DNA from: Roseateles sp.
Lineage (GTDB): Bacteria; Pseudomonadota; Gammaproteobacteria; Burkholderiales; Burkholderiaceae
Direction: 5' to 3'
NCBI GenBank assembly: GCA_019232985.1
Contig: JAFAMW010000021.1
Location: 1 to 6,619, forward strand
DNA: 6,619 nucleotides
The position numbers and the translations under genes were made by a program. Under the pieces are notes generated by a model, which worked only from the letters and a program-made list of their open reading frames with translations, did not search any database and was not told the origin of the DNA. Below, piece after piece: positions 1 through 5,808 of this stretch (within the stretch, counting starts at the first letter, position 1; each line of letters opens with the position of its first letter).

Positions 1-1188
1 CTGGTTATTGATCACCAGGTGGACCGTGCCGCCGGTGTAGTAGCCGCGCGTCTGCGCCAGCGCCAGCGTTTCCATCACGACGCCCTGGCCGGCGAACGCG
101 GCGTCGCCATGCACGATCACGGGCAGCACTTGCGCGCCGGCGTGGTCGCCGCGACGGTCCATGCGGGCCTTGGCCGAGCCTTCGACGACCGGATTGACGA
201 TCTCGAGGTGCGACGGGTTGAAGGCCAGCGACAGGTGCACCGGGCCGCCCGGCGTGGTGATGTCGCTCGAGAAACCCTGGTGGTACTTGACATCGCCCGC
301 GGGCAGGTCTTCCGGCGCGGTGTGGTCGAATTCGGCGAACAAGTCCTTGGGCATCTTGCCCAGGGTGTTGACCAGCACGTTCAGCCGGCCGCGGTGGGCC
401 ATGCCGATGACCATCTCCTGCACGCCCTTCACGCCGGCGCGCTGCACGAGCTCGTCCATCGAGACGATGAAGCTCTCGCCGCCTTCGAGCGAGAACCGCT
501 TCTGGCCGACGAATTTCGTGTGCAGGTAGCGCTCCAGGCCTTCGGAGGCGGTCAGGCGCTCGAGGATGTGCTTTTTCTGGTCGGCCGAGAACTGCGGCTT
601 GCCGCGCGTCGACTCCAGACGCTCCTGCCACCAGCGCTTTTCGGCCGGCTCGGTGATGTGCATGATCTCGGCGCCGATGGTGCCGCAGTAGGTCTCGCGC
701 AACGCCTGCAGGATCTCGCGCAGCGTCATGTTTTCGCTGCTGGAGAAATAGGTGTTCGTCGCCGAGAACGAAATGTCCATGTCGGCTTCGGTGAGATCGT
801 AGAACGCCGGCTCGAGCTCGGCGATCTTCGGACGCTCGGTGCGCTTGAGCGGGTCGAGGTCGGCCCAGCGCGAACCGAGGAACCGGTAGGCGGCGATCAG
901 CGACTGGACATGGACCTGCTTGCGCGCGATTGCCAGGTCGGCCGACGACGCCTTGACGGCGAACGCGTTGGCCTTGGCGCGCTGCGCGAAGGATTCGATC
1001 ACGGGGGCGTGCGGGACGTCGCGCGCTTCCGAGCCGTCCACGGCGGGGACGTGCTGCAGCGCGTCGAAGTAGGCGCGCCAGGTATCCGGCACCGAGCCGG
1101 GGTTCTCGAGATAAGCCTCGTACAACTCCTCGACGTACGGCGCGTTACCGCCGAACAGGTAGGAGTTGGACCTGCTTTGCTCCATCAT
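1..1188 (-). CDS. sucA: 2-oxoglutarate dehydrogenase E1 component, N-terminal 396 codons (runs off left edge)
   Basis: This is the thiamine-diphosphate E1 subunit of the cytoplasmic 2-oxoglutarate dehydrogenase complex. It decarboxylates 2-oxoglutarate and transfers the succinyl group to the lipoyl arm of E2 in the TCA cycle. The reading frame is open from the ATG at 1186-1188 to the window edge, where it ends in frame at residue 396. That is roughly 40% of the usual length of about 930-960 residues. The N-terminus carries the E1 peripheral segment (SYLFGGNAPYVEELYEAYL). Further motifs are MAHRGRLN near residues 263-270, FNPSHLEIVNPVVEG near 323-337, and GDAAFAGQG near 361-369 in the ThDP-binding domain. 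The frame closes at the family-typical VINNQ. A second ATG follows at once (1183-1185). I chose the first because AAGG at 1197-1200 lies 8 nt upstream of it. The sucB and lpd genes would be expected beyond the left edge, but this is not visible. Assignment is near certain. Confidence 0.97.
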   Translation of the reverse strand, partial: MMEQSRSNSYLFGGNAPYVEELYEAYLENPGSVPDTWRAYFDALQHVPAVDGSEARDVPHAPVIESFAQRAKANAFAVKASSADLAIARKQVHVQSLIAAYRFLGSRWADLDPLKRTERPKIAELEPAFYDLTEADMDISFSATNTYFSSSENMTLREILQALRETYCGTIGAEIMHITEPAEKRWWQERLESTRGKPQFSADQKKHILERLTASEGLERYLHTKFVGQKRFSLEGGESFIVSMDELVQRAGVKGVQEMVIGMAHRGRLNVLVNTLGKMPKDLFAEFDHTAPEDLPAGDVKYHQGFSSDITTPGGPVHLSLAFNPSHLEIVNPVVEGSAKARMDRRGDHAGAQVLPVIVHGDAAFAGQGVVMETLALAQTRGYYTGGTVHLVINNQ

Positions 1189-1192
1189 TTCG

Positions 1193-1267
1193 CTCACCTT
1201 TGACTCCGGTTTCCGGAGCTCCGATGGGTTGGACAACCTTCCGCGGCCCGGCTTTACCGGTTGGCGG
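1193..1267 (-). promoter_or_regulatory. Structured sucA 5' leader, candidate sucA RNA motif
   Basis: The mRNA just before sucA folds into several short stems. A CTCCGG-AAA-CCGGAG hairpin (1204-1218) lies 3 nt from the AAGG ribosome-binding site. A GGTT-GTCC-AACC hairpin lies at 1227-1238, and CCGG-TAAAG-CCGG at 1248-1260. The single GGTTG (1234-1238) can also pair with an upstream CAACC (1259-1263), which excludes its pairing with the downstream CAACC (1227-1231). A conserved RNA called the sucA motif is known from comparative genomics in Burkholderiales, always in the 5' leader of sucA and with Shine-Dalgarno-like bases in its structure. Position and content fit, but I am matching from memory and not from a covariance model. 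Boundaries are approximate. Confidence 0.55.
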
Positions 1268-1278
1268 ATTGCGACCCG

Positions 1279-1306
1279 CCTTGCTGTTGGAAGCTCGCCA
1301 GCAAGG
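1279..1306 (-). other. 8-bp stem-loop in the sucA upstream region
   Basis: A perfect inverted repeat, CCTTGCTG / CAGCAAGG (1279-1286 and 1299-1306), encloses a 12-nt loop. It lies about 90 bp upstream of the sucA start, beyond the hairpins nearest the gene. Its left arm overlaps a competing 5-bp pairing (GGCGG 1263-1267 with CCGCC 1276-1280). No T-run follows on either strand, so it does not look like an intrinsic terminator. It may be part of a longer folded leader, or a DNA operator. Confidence 0.35.
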
Positions 1307-1342
1307 GGACACAGAAGGGCTTACAGAACTGTTCAGGAAGGG

Positions 1343-1351
1343 ACTGTAGCA
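1343..1351 (-). promoter_or_regulatory. Possible extended -10 element for sucA
   Basis: Read on the minus strand, the bases are TGC followed by TACAGT. This matches the extended -10 pattern (TGn then TATAAT, 4 of 6 hexamer matches). It would give a start near 1336 and a leader of about 150 nt that includes all the hairpins described before sucA. No recognisable -35 hexamer lies 16-18 bp upstream, so the call is weak. Confidence 0.22.
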
Positions 1352-1446
1352 CTTAGCCGGAACGCGTGCGTTCGCCGAACTGCCACGCAAGCATGGGTTT
1401 TCTCACGCCCTCGGGCGTCTCGCCGATGCGGCAAAGTGACGGTTGC

Positions 1447-1818
1447 ATGTCTTCCCAGGTCATTCGACTCCACCTTTACGCGCCGGCCAAGCCCGACGAG
1501 AACGCGCCGTGCAATGGCTGCGGCGTGTGCTGCGCCGCCGAGCCGTGTCCGGTGGGCGTGCTCGTGAGCGGCCGCCGGTTCGGCGCCTGCAAAGCGCTGC
1601 TGTGGATCGACGGCGAGCAACGGTACCGCTGCGGACTGGCGGCGCAGCCGCGCCGCGTCCTGCCCCGGCTGCCCGAAGCCCTCGCGCCGCTCGTGCAGCG
1701 ACTCGCGTTGCGCTGGATCTCGGCGGCCAGCGGTTGCGATAGCAGCATTGTGGTGGAGCGCCCGCAGGCGTCGCATCCTGCCGCGGACTTGGACCACGCC
1801 CCGCCGTCGGGCGGATAG
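1447..1818 (+). CDS. Small cysteine-cluster protein (YkgJ-like CxxCxxCC motif), function unknown
   Basis: A 123-residue soluble protein with no visible signal peptide or membrane segment. Eight cysteines lie at about residues 22, 25, 28, 29, 34, 48, 62 and 97. The first four form CNGCGVCC, the CxxCxxCC pattern of YkgJ-type (UPF0153-like) proteins, which are thought to bind zinc or an iron-sulfur cluster. C34, C48 and C62 follow within the N-terminal half. The C-terminal half is Arg/Ala/Pro-rich and looks unstructured near the end. The start is uncertain: ATG at 1447 removes a non-homologous-looking N-terminus, but ATG 1426, ATG 1393 and GTG 1366 are in frame and none has a good ribosome-binding site. 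The gene is divergent from sucA (258-bp gap) and convergent with the monooxygenase gene. The cysteine pattern, not just the open frame, argues that it is real. I cannot assign a reaction or partner. Confidence 0.72.
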   Translation: MSSQVIRLHLYAPAKPDENAPCNGCGVCCAAEPCPVGVLVSGRRFGACKALLWIDGEQRYRCGLAAQPRRVLPRLPEALAPLVQRLALRWISAASGCDSSIVVERPQASHPAADLDHAPPSGG

Positions 1819-1850
1819 CCGCCCGTTGCGGCCGGGCGGCGCAGCCGCCC
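1808..1850. terminator. Tandem GC-rich hairpins between convergent genes
   Basis: Two perfect 7-bp hairpins lie back to back. The first is CGGGCGG-ATAG-CCGCCCG (1808-1825), whose loop contains the TAG stop of the cysteine-cluster gene. The second is GGGCGGC-GCA-GCCGCCC (1834-1850). They fill most of the 51-bp gap before the convergent monooxygenase stop at 1870. Neither is followed by a T-run, so they are not classical intrinsic terminators. They may still act as 3'-end stabilisers or assist termination in both directions. Confidence 0.4.
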
Positions 1851-1869
1851 ATCGAAAGGTGCGCCGGCT

Positions 1870-2838
1870 TCAGCGCAGCGCGAGGCGCTCCCGCGCCACG
1901 GCGTACTCGGTCGCCAGCCGGTCGATCAGCGCCGCCGCCGGCACGACCTGCTTGATCGCGCCCACGCCTTGCCCCGCACCCCAGATGTCCTTCCAGGCCT
2001 TGGCCGCGCCGGCGCCGCCGAAGTTCATCTTGCTGGCATCGCTGGTGGGCAGGTTCTCCGGGTCGAGGCCGGCCGAGACGATGCTGCCGCGCAGGTAGTT
2101 GCCCAGCACGCCGGTGAACAGGTTCGAGTAGACGATGTCGTCGCTGGAGGACTCGACGATCATCTGCTTGTAGGCGTCGGGCGCGCGCGCCTCGTCGGTC
2201 GCGATGAAGGCCGAGCCGACGTACGCGAAATCCGCGCCCATCGCCTGTGCCGCGAGCACGCCGCTGCCCGTGGCGATGGCCCCCGACAAAGCGAGCGGGC
2301 CGTCGAACCACTGACGGATCTCCTGCACCAGCGCGAACGGGCTCTTGACCCCGGCATGCCCGCCGGCGCCCGCGGCGACGGCGATCAGGCCGTCGGCCCC
2401 CTTCTCGATCGCCTTGTGCGCGAAGGTGTCGTTGATGATGTCGTGCAGGACGATGCCGCCCCAGCCGTGGACGGCCTCGTTGACGTCAGTGCGCGCGCCC
2501 AGCGAGGTGATGACGATGGGCACCTTGTACTTGGCGCACAAGGCCATGTCGTGGTCGAGCCGGTCATTGCTCTTGTGCACGATCTGGTTGATCGCGAACG
2601 GTGCGGCCGGCGCATCGGGATGGGCGCGGTCGTGCGCGGCCAGCGCCTCGGTGATCTCGGCCAGCCACTCTTCGAGGAGTTCGGCCGGCCGGGCGTTGAG
2701 CGACGGCATCGAGCCGACGATGCCGGCCTTGCATTGCGCGATGACCAGCTTGGGATTGCTGATGATGAACAGCGGCGAGCCGATGACGGGCAGGCGCAGC
2801 TTGCGAAGCGCCGCGGGCAGCGAACGGGAATCCGACAT
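1870..2838 (-). CDS. Nitronate monooxygenase-family FMN flavoprotein (formerly 2-nitropropane dioxygenase)
   Basis: A 322-residue cytoplasmic TIM-barrel flavoprotein. Members oxidise alkyl nitronates, including propionate 3-nitronate, with FMN and oxygen, although many relatives have unproven substrates. The N-terminal LRLPVIGSPLFIISNPKLV (about 14-32) is the family's first beta strand and FMN-side loop. GAGGHAG (157-163) holds the conserved His (H161), which in characterised enzymes acts as catalytic base. GAIATG (186-191) and MGADFAYVGSAFIAT (200-214) are the phosphate-binding part of the barrel, and WGAGQGVG lies at 286-293. Length is normal for the family. The ATG at 2836-2838 shares one base with the TGA of the upstream acyl-CoA dehydrogenase gene. 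It has its own GGAGG (2846-2850), 7 nt upstream and inside the dehydrogenase's last codons, so the two are probably co-transcribed and translationally coupled. Annotation as an NMO-family enzyme is secure, the substrate is not. An enoyl reductase-like role in lipid metabolism is an alternative. Confidence 0.9.
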   Translation of the reverse strand: MSDSRSLPAALRKLRLPVIGSPLFIISNPKLVIAQCKAGIVGSMPSLNARPAELLEEWLAEITEALAAHDRAHPDAPAAPFAINQIVHKSNDRLDHDMALCAKYKVPIVITSLGARTDVNEAVHGWGGIVLHDIINDTFAHKAIEKGADGLIAVAAGAGGHAGVKSPFALVQEIRQWFDGPLALSGAIATGSGVLAAQAMGADFAYVGSAFIATDEARAPDAYKQMIVESSSDDIVYSNLFTGVLGNYLRGSIVSAGLDPENLPTSDASKMNFGGAGAAKAWKDIWGAGQGVGAIKQVVPAAALIDRLATEYAVARERLALR

Positions 2839-4631
2839 CAGAAAGCCTCCAGGGGCATGGCCAGCACGCCGGCTGCGCCATCGACGATGCTGTCGCGCGC
2901 GCCTTGGGCGCGGCTGAGGATGTGGTCGCCATAGAAGCGCGCGGTGGCGATCTTGGCGGTCATGAACGCCGGGTCGACGCCGGCGGCGGCCTGTTCGGCC
3001 GCGGCCAGCAGCGCGCGCCCCATCTGCCAGCCGGCGACCAGGTTGCCGGCCAGCAGCAGGTAGGGCACCGAGCCCGCGAAGGCCGCGTTCGGCTCGGTCT
3101 TGGCACGAGCGGCGATGAATTCGACCGCGTCGACGAACGCCTGGCGCGCGGCGGTGAGGCGCACGGCGTAGGCGCGCGCGTCGGCGTTGGAGGACGCTGC
3201 TAGCGCGCGTTCGGTCGGCTCGATGCGCGCGGCGATGGCCTTGGCGGTGGTGCCGCCGTCGCGGGCCGTCTTGCGTCCGACGAAGTCGTTGGCCTGGATC
3301 GCCGTCGTCCCTTCGTAGATGGTCAGGATCTTCGCGTCGCGCAGGAACTGCGCGGCGCCGGTCTCCTCGATGAAGCCCATGCCGCCGTGCACCTGCACGC
3401 CGAGGCTCGCGACCTCGAGGCTCATCTCCGTCGAGTACGCCTTGACCAGCGGCACCATGAATTCATAGAAGGTCTGGTTCTCGGCGCGCACGGCGGCATC
3501 GGGATGCGCGTGCGCGGCGTCGAACGCGGCCGCGGCGACCAGCGCCATCGCCCGGCAAGCTTCGGTGTAGGCGCGCATGGTCATCAGCATGCGGCGCACG
3601 TCCGGGTGGTGGATGATGGGCGCGGCAGCGGCGACCGACCCGTCGACGGGACGCGACTGCACGCGGTCGCGCGCATATTCGACGGCCTTCTGGTAAGCCC
3701 GTTCGGCCAGCGCGATGCCCTGGATGCCGACCCCGAACCGCGCCGCGTTCATCATGATGAACATGTACTCGAGGCCGCGGTTCTCCTGGCCGACCAGATA
3801 CCCGGTCGCGCCGCCGTGGTCGCCGAACTGCAGCACGCAGGTCGGGCTCGCCTTGATGCCCAGCTTGTGCTCGATGCTCACGCAATGCGCGTCGTTGCGC
3901 GCGCCGAGCGAGCCGTCCGCATTGACGAGGAACTTGGGGACGATGAACAGCGAGATGCCCTTCACGCCTTCGGGCGCGCCGGCGACCCGCGCCAGCACGA
4001 GATGGACGATGTTCTCGGCCATGTCGTGTTCGCCCCAGGTGATGAAGATCTTGGTGCCGAAGATCTTGTAGGTGCCGTCCGGCTGCGGCTCGGCGCGGGT
4101 GCGCACGAGCGACAGGTCGGAGCCGGCCTGCGGCTCGGTCAGGTTCATCGAGCCGGTCCAGCGGCCTTCGATCATCTTGGGCAGATAGGTGGCCTTCTGC
4201 TCGTCGGAGCCGGCCAGCAGCAGCGCTTCGATGGCGCCGTCGGTCAGCAACGGGCACAGCGCAAAGCTGAGGTTGGCCGAATTAACGATCTCGCCACAAG
4301 CAGCGCCTATGGTCTTGGGCAGGCCCTGGCCGCCGTAAGCCATGGGGTGCTGCAAGCCCTGCCAGCCGCCTTCGGCAAACTGGCGCCAGGCGTCCTTGAA
4401 GCCGGCCGTCGTGAAGACCTGGCCGTCCTTCCAGTACGAAGGCGCCTTGTCGCCTTCGAAGTTCAGCGGCGCGATCACGTTCTCGTTGAGCTTGGCGCTC
4501 TCGTCCAGCACCGCCTGTGCCGTCTCGATGCCGTAATCGGCGAAGTCGGCGATCTGCTCGGTCAGGGCCTGCAAGCCGGCCAGCTCCTGCATGTTGAAAA
4601 TCATGTCCTTGACGGGCGCACGGTAGCTCAT
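2838..4631 (-). CDS. Acyl-CoA dehydrogenase, long form with C-terminal extension
   Basis: A 597-residue FAD enzyme that introduces the alpha-beta double bond into an acyl-CoA and gives its electrons to ETF. MNLTEPQAGSDL (162-173) and the strand with FGTKIFITWGEHDMA (191-205) form the middle-domain FAD and substrate region. R298-F299 (MMNAARFGVGIQG) and GVQVHGGMGFIEE (411-423) belong to the C-terminal helical domain. IYEGTTAIQ (438-446) places the expected catalytic base at E440, as in medium-chain enzymes. Residues from about 470 onward form the extra domain that distinguishes this roughly 600-residue subfamily from 380-residue enzymes. The subfamily includes DmdC-like 3-methylthiopropanoyl-CoA dehydrogenases and FadE-type enzymes, and sequence alone does not fix the acyl chain. 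The ATG at 4629-4631 has GGAG (4638-4641) 6 nt upstream. The gene follows etfA after a strong terminator, so it probably has its own promoter or depends on read-through. Confidence 0.95.
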   Translation of the reverse strand: MSYRAPVKDMIFNMQELAGLQALTEQIADFADYGIETAQAVLDESAKLNENVIAPLNFEGDKAPSYWKDGQVFTTAGFKDAWRQFAEGGWQGLQHPMAYGGQGLPKTIGAACGEIVNSANLSFALCPLLTDGAIEALLLAGSDEQKATYLPKMIEGRWTGSMNLTEPQAGSDLSLVRTRAEPQPDGTYKIFGTKIFITWGEHDMAENIVHLVLARVAGAPEGVKGISLFIVPKFLVNADGSLGARNDAHCVSIEHKLGIKASPTCVLQFGDHGGATGYLVGQENRGLEYMFIMMNAARFGVGIQGIALAERAYQKAVEYARDRVQSRPVDGSVAAAAPIIHHPDVRRMLMTMRAYTEACRAMALVAAAAFDAAHAHPDAAVRAENQTFYEFMVPLVKAYSTEMSLEVASLGVQVHGGMGFIEETGAAQFLRDAKILTIYEGTTAIQANDFVGRKTARDGGTTAKAIAARIEPTERALAASSNADARAYAVRLTAARQAFVDAVEFIAARAKTEPNAAFAGSVPYLLLAGNLVAGWQMGRALLAAAEQAAAGVDPAFMTAKIATARFYGDHILSRAQGARDSIVDGAAGVLAMPLEAF

Positions 4632-4670
4632 GTACTTCTCCAGGAATGTGAATAGCGAATTCGATCAGGC

Positions 4671-4709
4671 AAAACAAAGGCGCCGCGACTGCAATCCAGC
4701 CGGGGCGCC
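4671..4709 (-). terminator. Intrinsic terminator after etfA
   Basis: On the minus strand, GGCGCC (4704-4709) pairs with GGCGCC (4679-4684). After one C-C mismatch, CGGCTG pairs with CAGTCG (one G-T wobble) across a 5-nt loop, giving about 12 base pairs. The bases immediately downstream read TTTGTTTT (4671-4678). This is a textbook rho-independent terminator. It sits 35 nt past the etfA stop and 39 nt before the acyl-CoA dehydrogenase start. It separates the etfBA unit from the dehydrogenase-monooxygenase unit, unless read-through is used. Confidence 0.85.
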
Positions 4710-4744
4710 ACGTTCAAGAGGGCCAGATCCTCAGATCAAAGGAA

Positions 4745-5677
4745 TCAAAGGGCCTTGACCAGTTCGGGCACGGCGGTGAACAGGTCGGCTTCCAGGCTGT
4801 AGTCGGCCACGGCGAAGATCGGCGCTTCGGGGTCCTTGTTGATGGCCACGATGACCTTGGAGTCCTTCATGCCGGCCAGATGCTGGATGGCGCCGCTGAT
4901 GCCGCAGGCGACATACAACTGCGGCGCCACGATCTTGCCGGTCTGGCCCACCTGCCAGTCGTTGGGGGCGTAGCCGGCGTCGACGGCGGCGCGGCTGGCA
5001 CCCAGGGCGGCGCCCAGCTTGTCAGCCAAAGGCGTCAGCACTTCGTTGAACTTCTCGCTCGAGCCCAGGGCGCGGCCGCCGGACACGATGATCTTGGCGG
5101 CGGTCAACTCGGGGCGGTCGCTCTTGGTCACTTCGCGGCCGACAAAGCTGGACTTGCCGCTGTTGGCGACGGCGGCCACGCTTTCGACGGAGGCGCTGCC
5201 GCCAGTGGCTGCAGCGGCATCGAAGCCGGTGGTGCGCACGGTCAGCACCTTGACGGCGTCGGTCGACTGCACTGTGGCGATCGCATTGCCCGCATAGATG
5301 GGGCGCTCGAAGGTGTCGGCGCTCACGACCTTGGTGACGTCGCTGAGCTGGGCCACGTCGAGCAAGGCGGCAACGCGCGGAGCCACGTTCTTGCCCGAAG
5401 CGGTGGCGGGGAACAGCAGGTGGCTGTAGCCGGAAGCCAGGGCGATCACTTGCGCGGCCAGATTCTCGGCCAGGCCGTCGGCCAGGTCGGCGGCGTCGGC
5501 ATGCAGCACCTTGGCAACGCCAGCCACCTGGGCGGCAGCGGCAGCGGCGGCGCCAGCGTTGTGGCCAGCCACCAGCACATGGACATCACCACCGGCTGCC
5601 GCAGCGGCAGTGACGGTATTCAGGGTCGCCGCCTTCAGCGAGGCGTTGTCGTGTTCAGCAATAACAAGAGCAGTCAT
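4745..5677 (-). CDS. etfA: Electron transfer flavoprotein alpha subunit (FixB/EtfA)
   Basis: This is the FAD-binding large subunit of the ETF heterodimer. It accepts electrons from acyl-CoA dehydrogenases and passes them to ETF:quinone oxidoreductase at the membrane. The protein has 310 residues, normal for the family. The N-terminal [11 protein letters not shown] is typical of the subunit, followed by an alanine-rich domain I. The FAD domain shows [13 protein letters not shown] (198-210), [11 protein letters not shown] (226-236) and [14 protein letters not shown] (242-255). The signature around [13 protein letters not shown] (257-269), ending in VIVAIN (275-280), satisfies the ETF-alpha pattern, then DPEAPIF (282-288). 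I start at the ATG at 5675-5677 because AGGAG (5684-5688) lies 6 nt upstream and the protein then begins as homologues do. An in-frame ATG at 5698 would add seven residues and would place that ribosome-binding site inside the coding region. The gene follows etfB after a 131-bp gap and is followed by the terminator at 4671-4709. Confidence 0.97.
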   Translation of the reverse strand: MTALVIAEHDNASLKAATLNTVTAAAAAGGDVHVLVAGHNAGAAAAAAAQVAGVAKVLHADAADLADGLAENLAAQVIALASGYSHLLFPATASGKNVAPRVAALLDVAQLSDVTKVVSADTFERPIYAGNAIATVQSTDAVKVLTVRTTGFDAAAATGGSASVESVAAVANSGKSSFVGREVTKSDRPELTAAKIIVSGGRALGSSEKFNEVLTPLADKLGAALGASRAAVDAGYAPNDWQVGQTGKIVAPQLYVACGISGAIQHLAGMKDSKVIVAINKDPEAPIFAVADYSLEADLFTAVPELVKAL

Positions 5678-5744
5678 TTCAATCTCCTGGTCGTGCATCG
5701 ATTCGTCAATGCAACAAATATCTTGATCAAGCAGGGCCCAAGGA

Positions 5745-5806
5745 TCCGGCTCCGCCGGGCCTTCGGGCCCGCCCCTTGAGGGGGCGCGCGCAGCGCGTAG
5801 GGGGTG
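5745..5806. repeat. GC-rich multi-hairpin intergenic element between etfB and etfA
   Basis: Several short inverted repeats sit side by side directly after the etfB stop. They are CGGGCC-TTCG-GGCCCG (5756-5771, plus-strand reading with a TTCG loop), CCCC-TTGA-GGGG (5772-5783) and CGCGC-GCA-GCGCG (5785-5797). A G-rich end (5800-5807) follows. The block is far more GC-rich than the AT-rich 45 bp next to etfA. It resembles, from memory, GC-rich intergenic repeats dispersed in Alcaligenaceae and Comamonadaceae genomes, but only one copy is present here, so the repeat status is inferred. In the etfBA transcript it would form a stable mid-operon structure. Confidence 0.45.
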
Positions 5807-5808
5807 GG

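Noticed and set aside
19..1203. 394-codon plus-strand open frame opposite sucA
   Set aside because: It is the shadow of the sucA coding strand in high-GC DNA. Its translation is Arg/Gly/Val/His-rich with no recognisable motif, while the minus strand encodes an unmistakable 2-oxoglutarate dehydrogenase E1.
1145..1390. 81-codon minus-strand frame over the sucA leader and start
   Set aside because: Considered as a leader peptide. It is long, runs into the sucA coding region out of frame, lacks a ribosome-binding site and has a low-quality sequence. The leader is better explained by RNA structure.
1460..2311. 283-codon minus-strand frame overlapping the cysteine-cluster gene and the monooxygenase
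   Set aside because: It overlaps the true monooxygenase gene in another frame and gives an Arg-rich translation.
1969..2934. 321-codon plus-strand open frame across the monooxygenase and the end of the dehydrogenase
   Set aside because: Antisense shadow. It crosses the junction of two well-supported minus-strand genes and has no family features.
3387..4655. 422-codon plus-strand open frame opposite the acyl-CoA dehydrogenase
   Set aside because: Long but low-complexity translation. The minus strand holds a full-length dehydrogenase with all expected motifs. The antisense frame is kept open by codon bias.
4632..4670. Possible promoter for the acyl-CoA dehydrogenase just after the terminator
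   Set aside because: A TTGCCT and a TATTCA can be seen on the minus strand, but they are only about 12 bp apart, too close for a sigma-70 promoter.
5509..5620. Alanine-rich run in EtfA as a possible expanded repeat
   Set aside because: The codons are mixed and the run is a normal helical part of ETF-alpha domain I in GC-rich organisms. There is no tandem DNA repeat.
5678..5698. Seven-residue N-terminal extension of EtfA from an upstream ATG
   Set aside because: The extension would contain the AGGAG that serves the ATG at 5677, and homologues begin at the [15 protein letters not shown] start.
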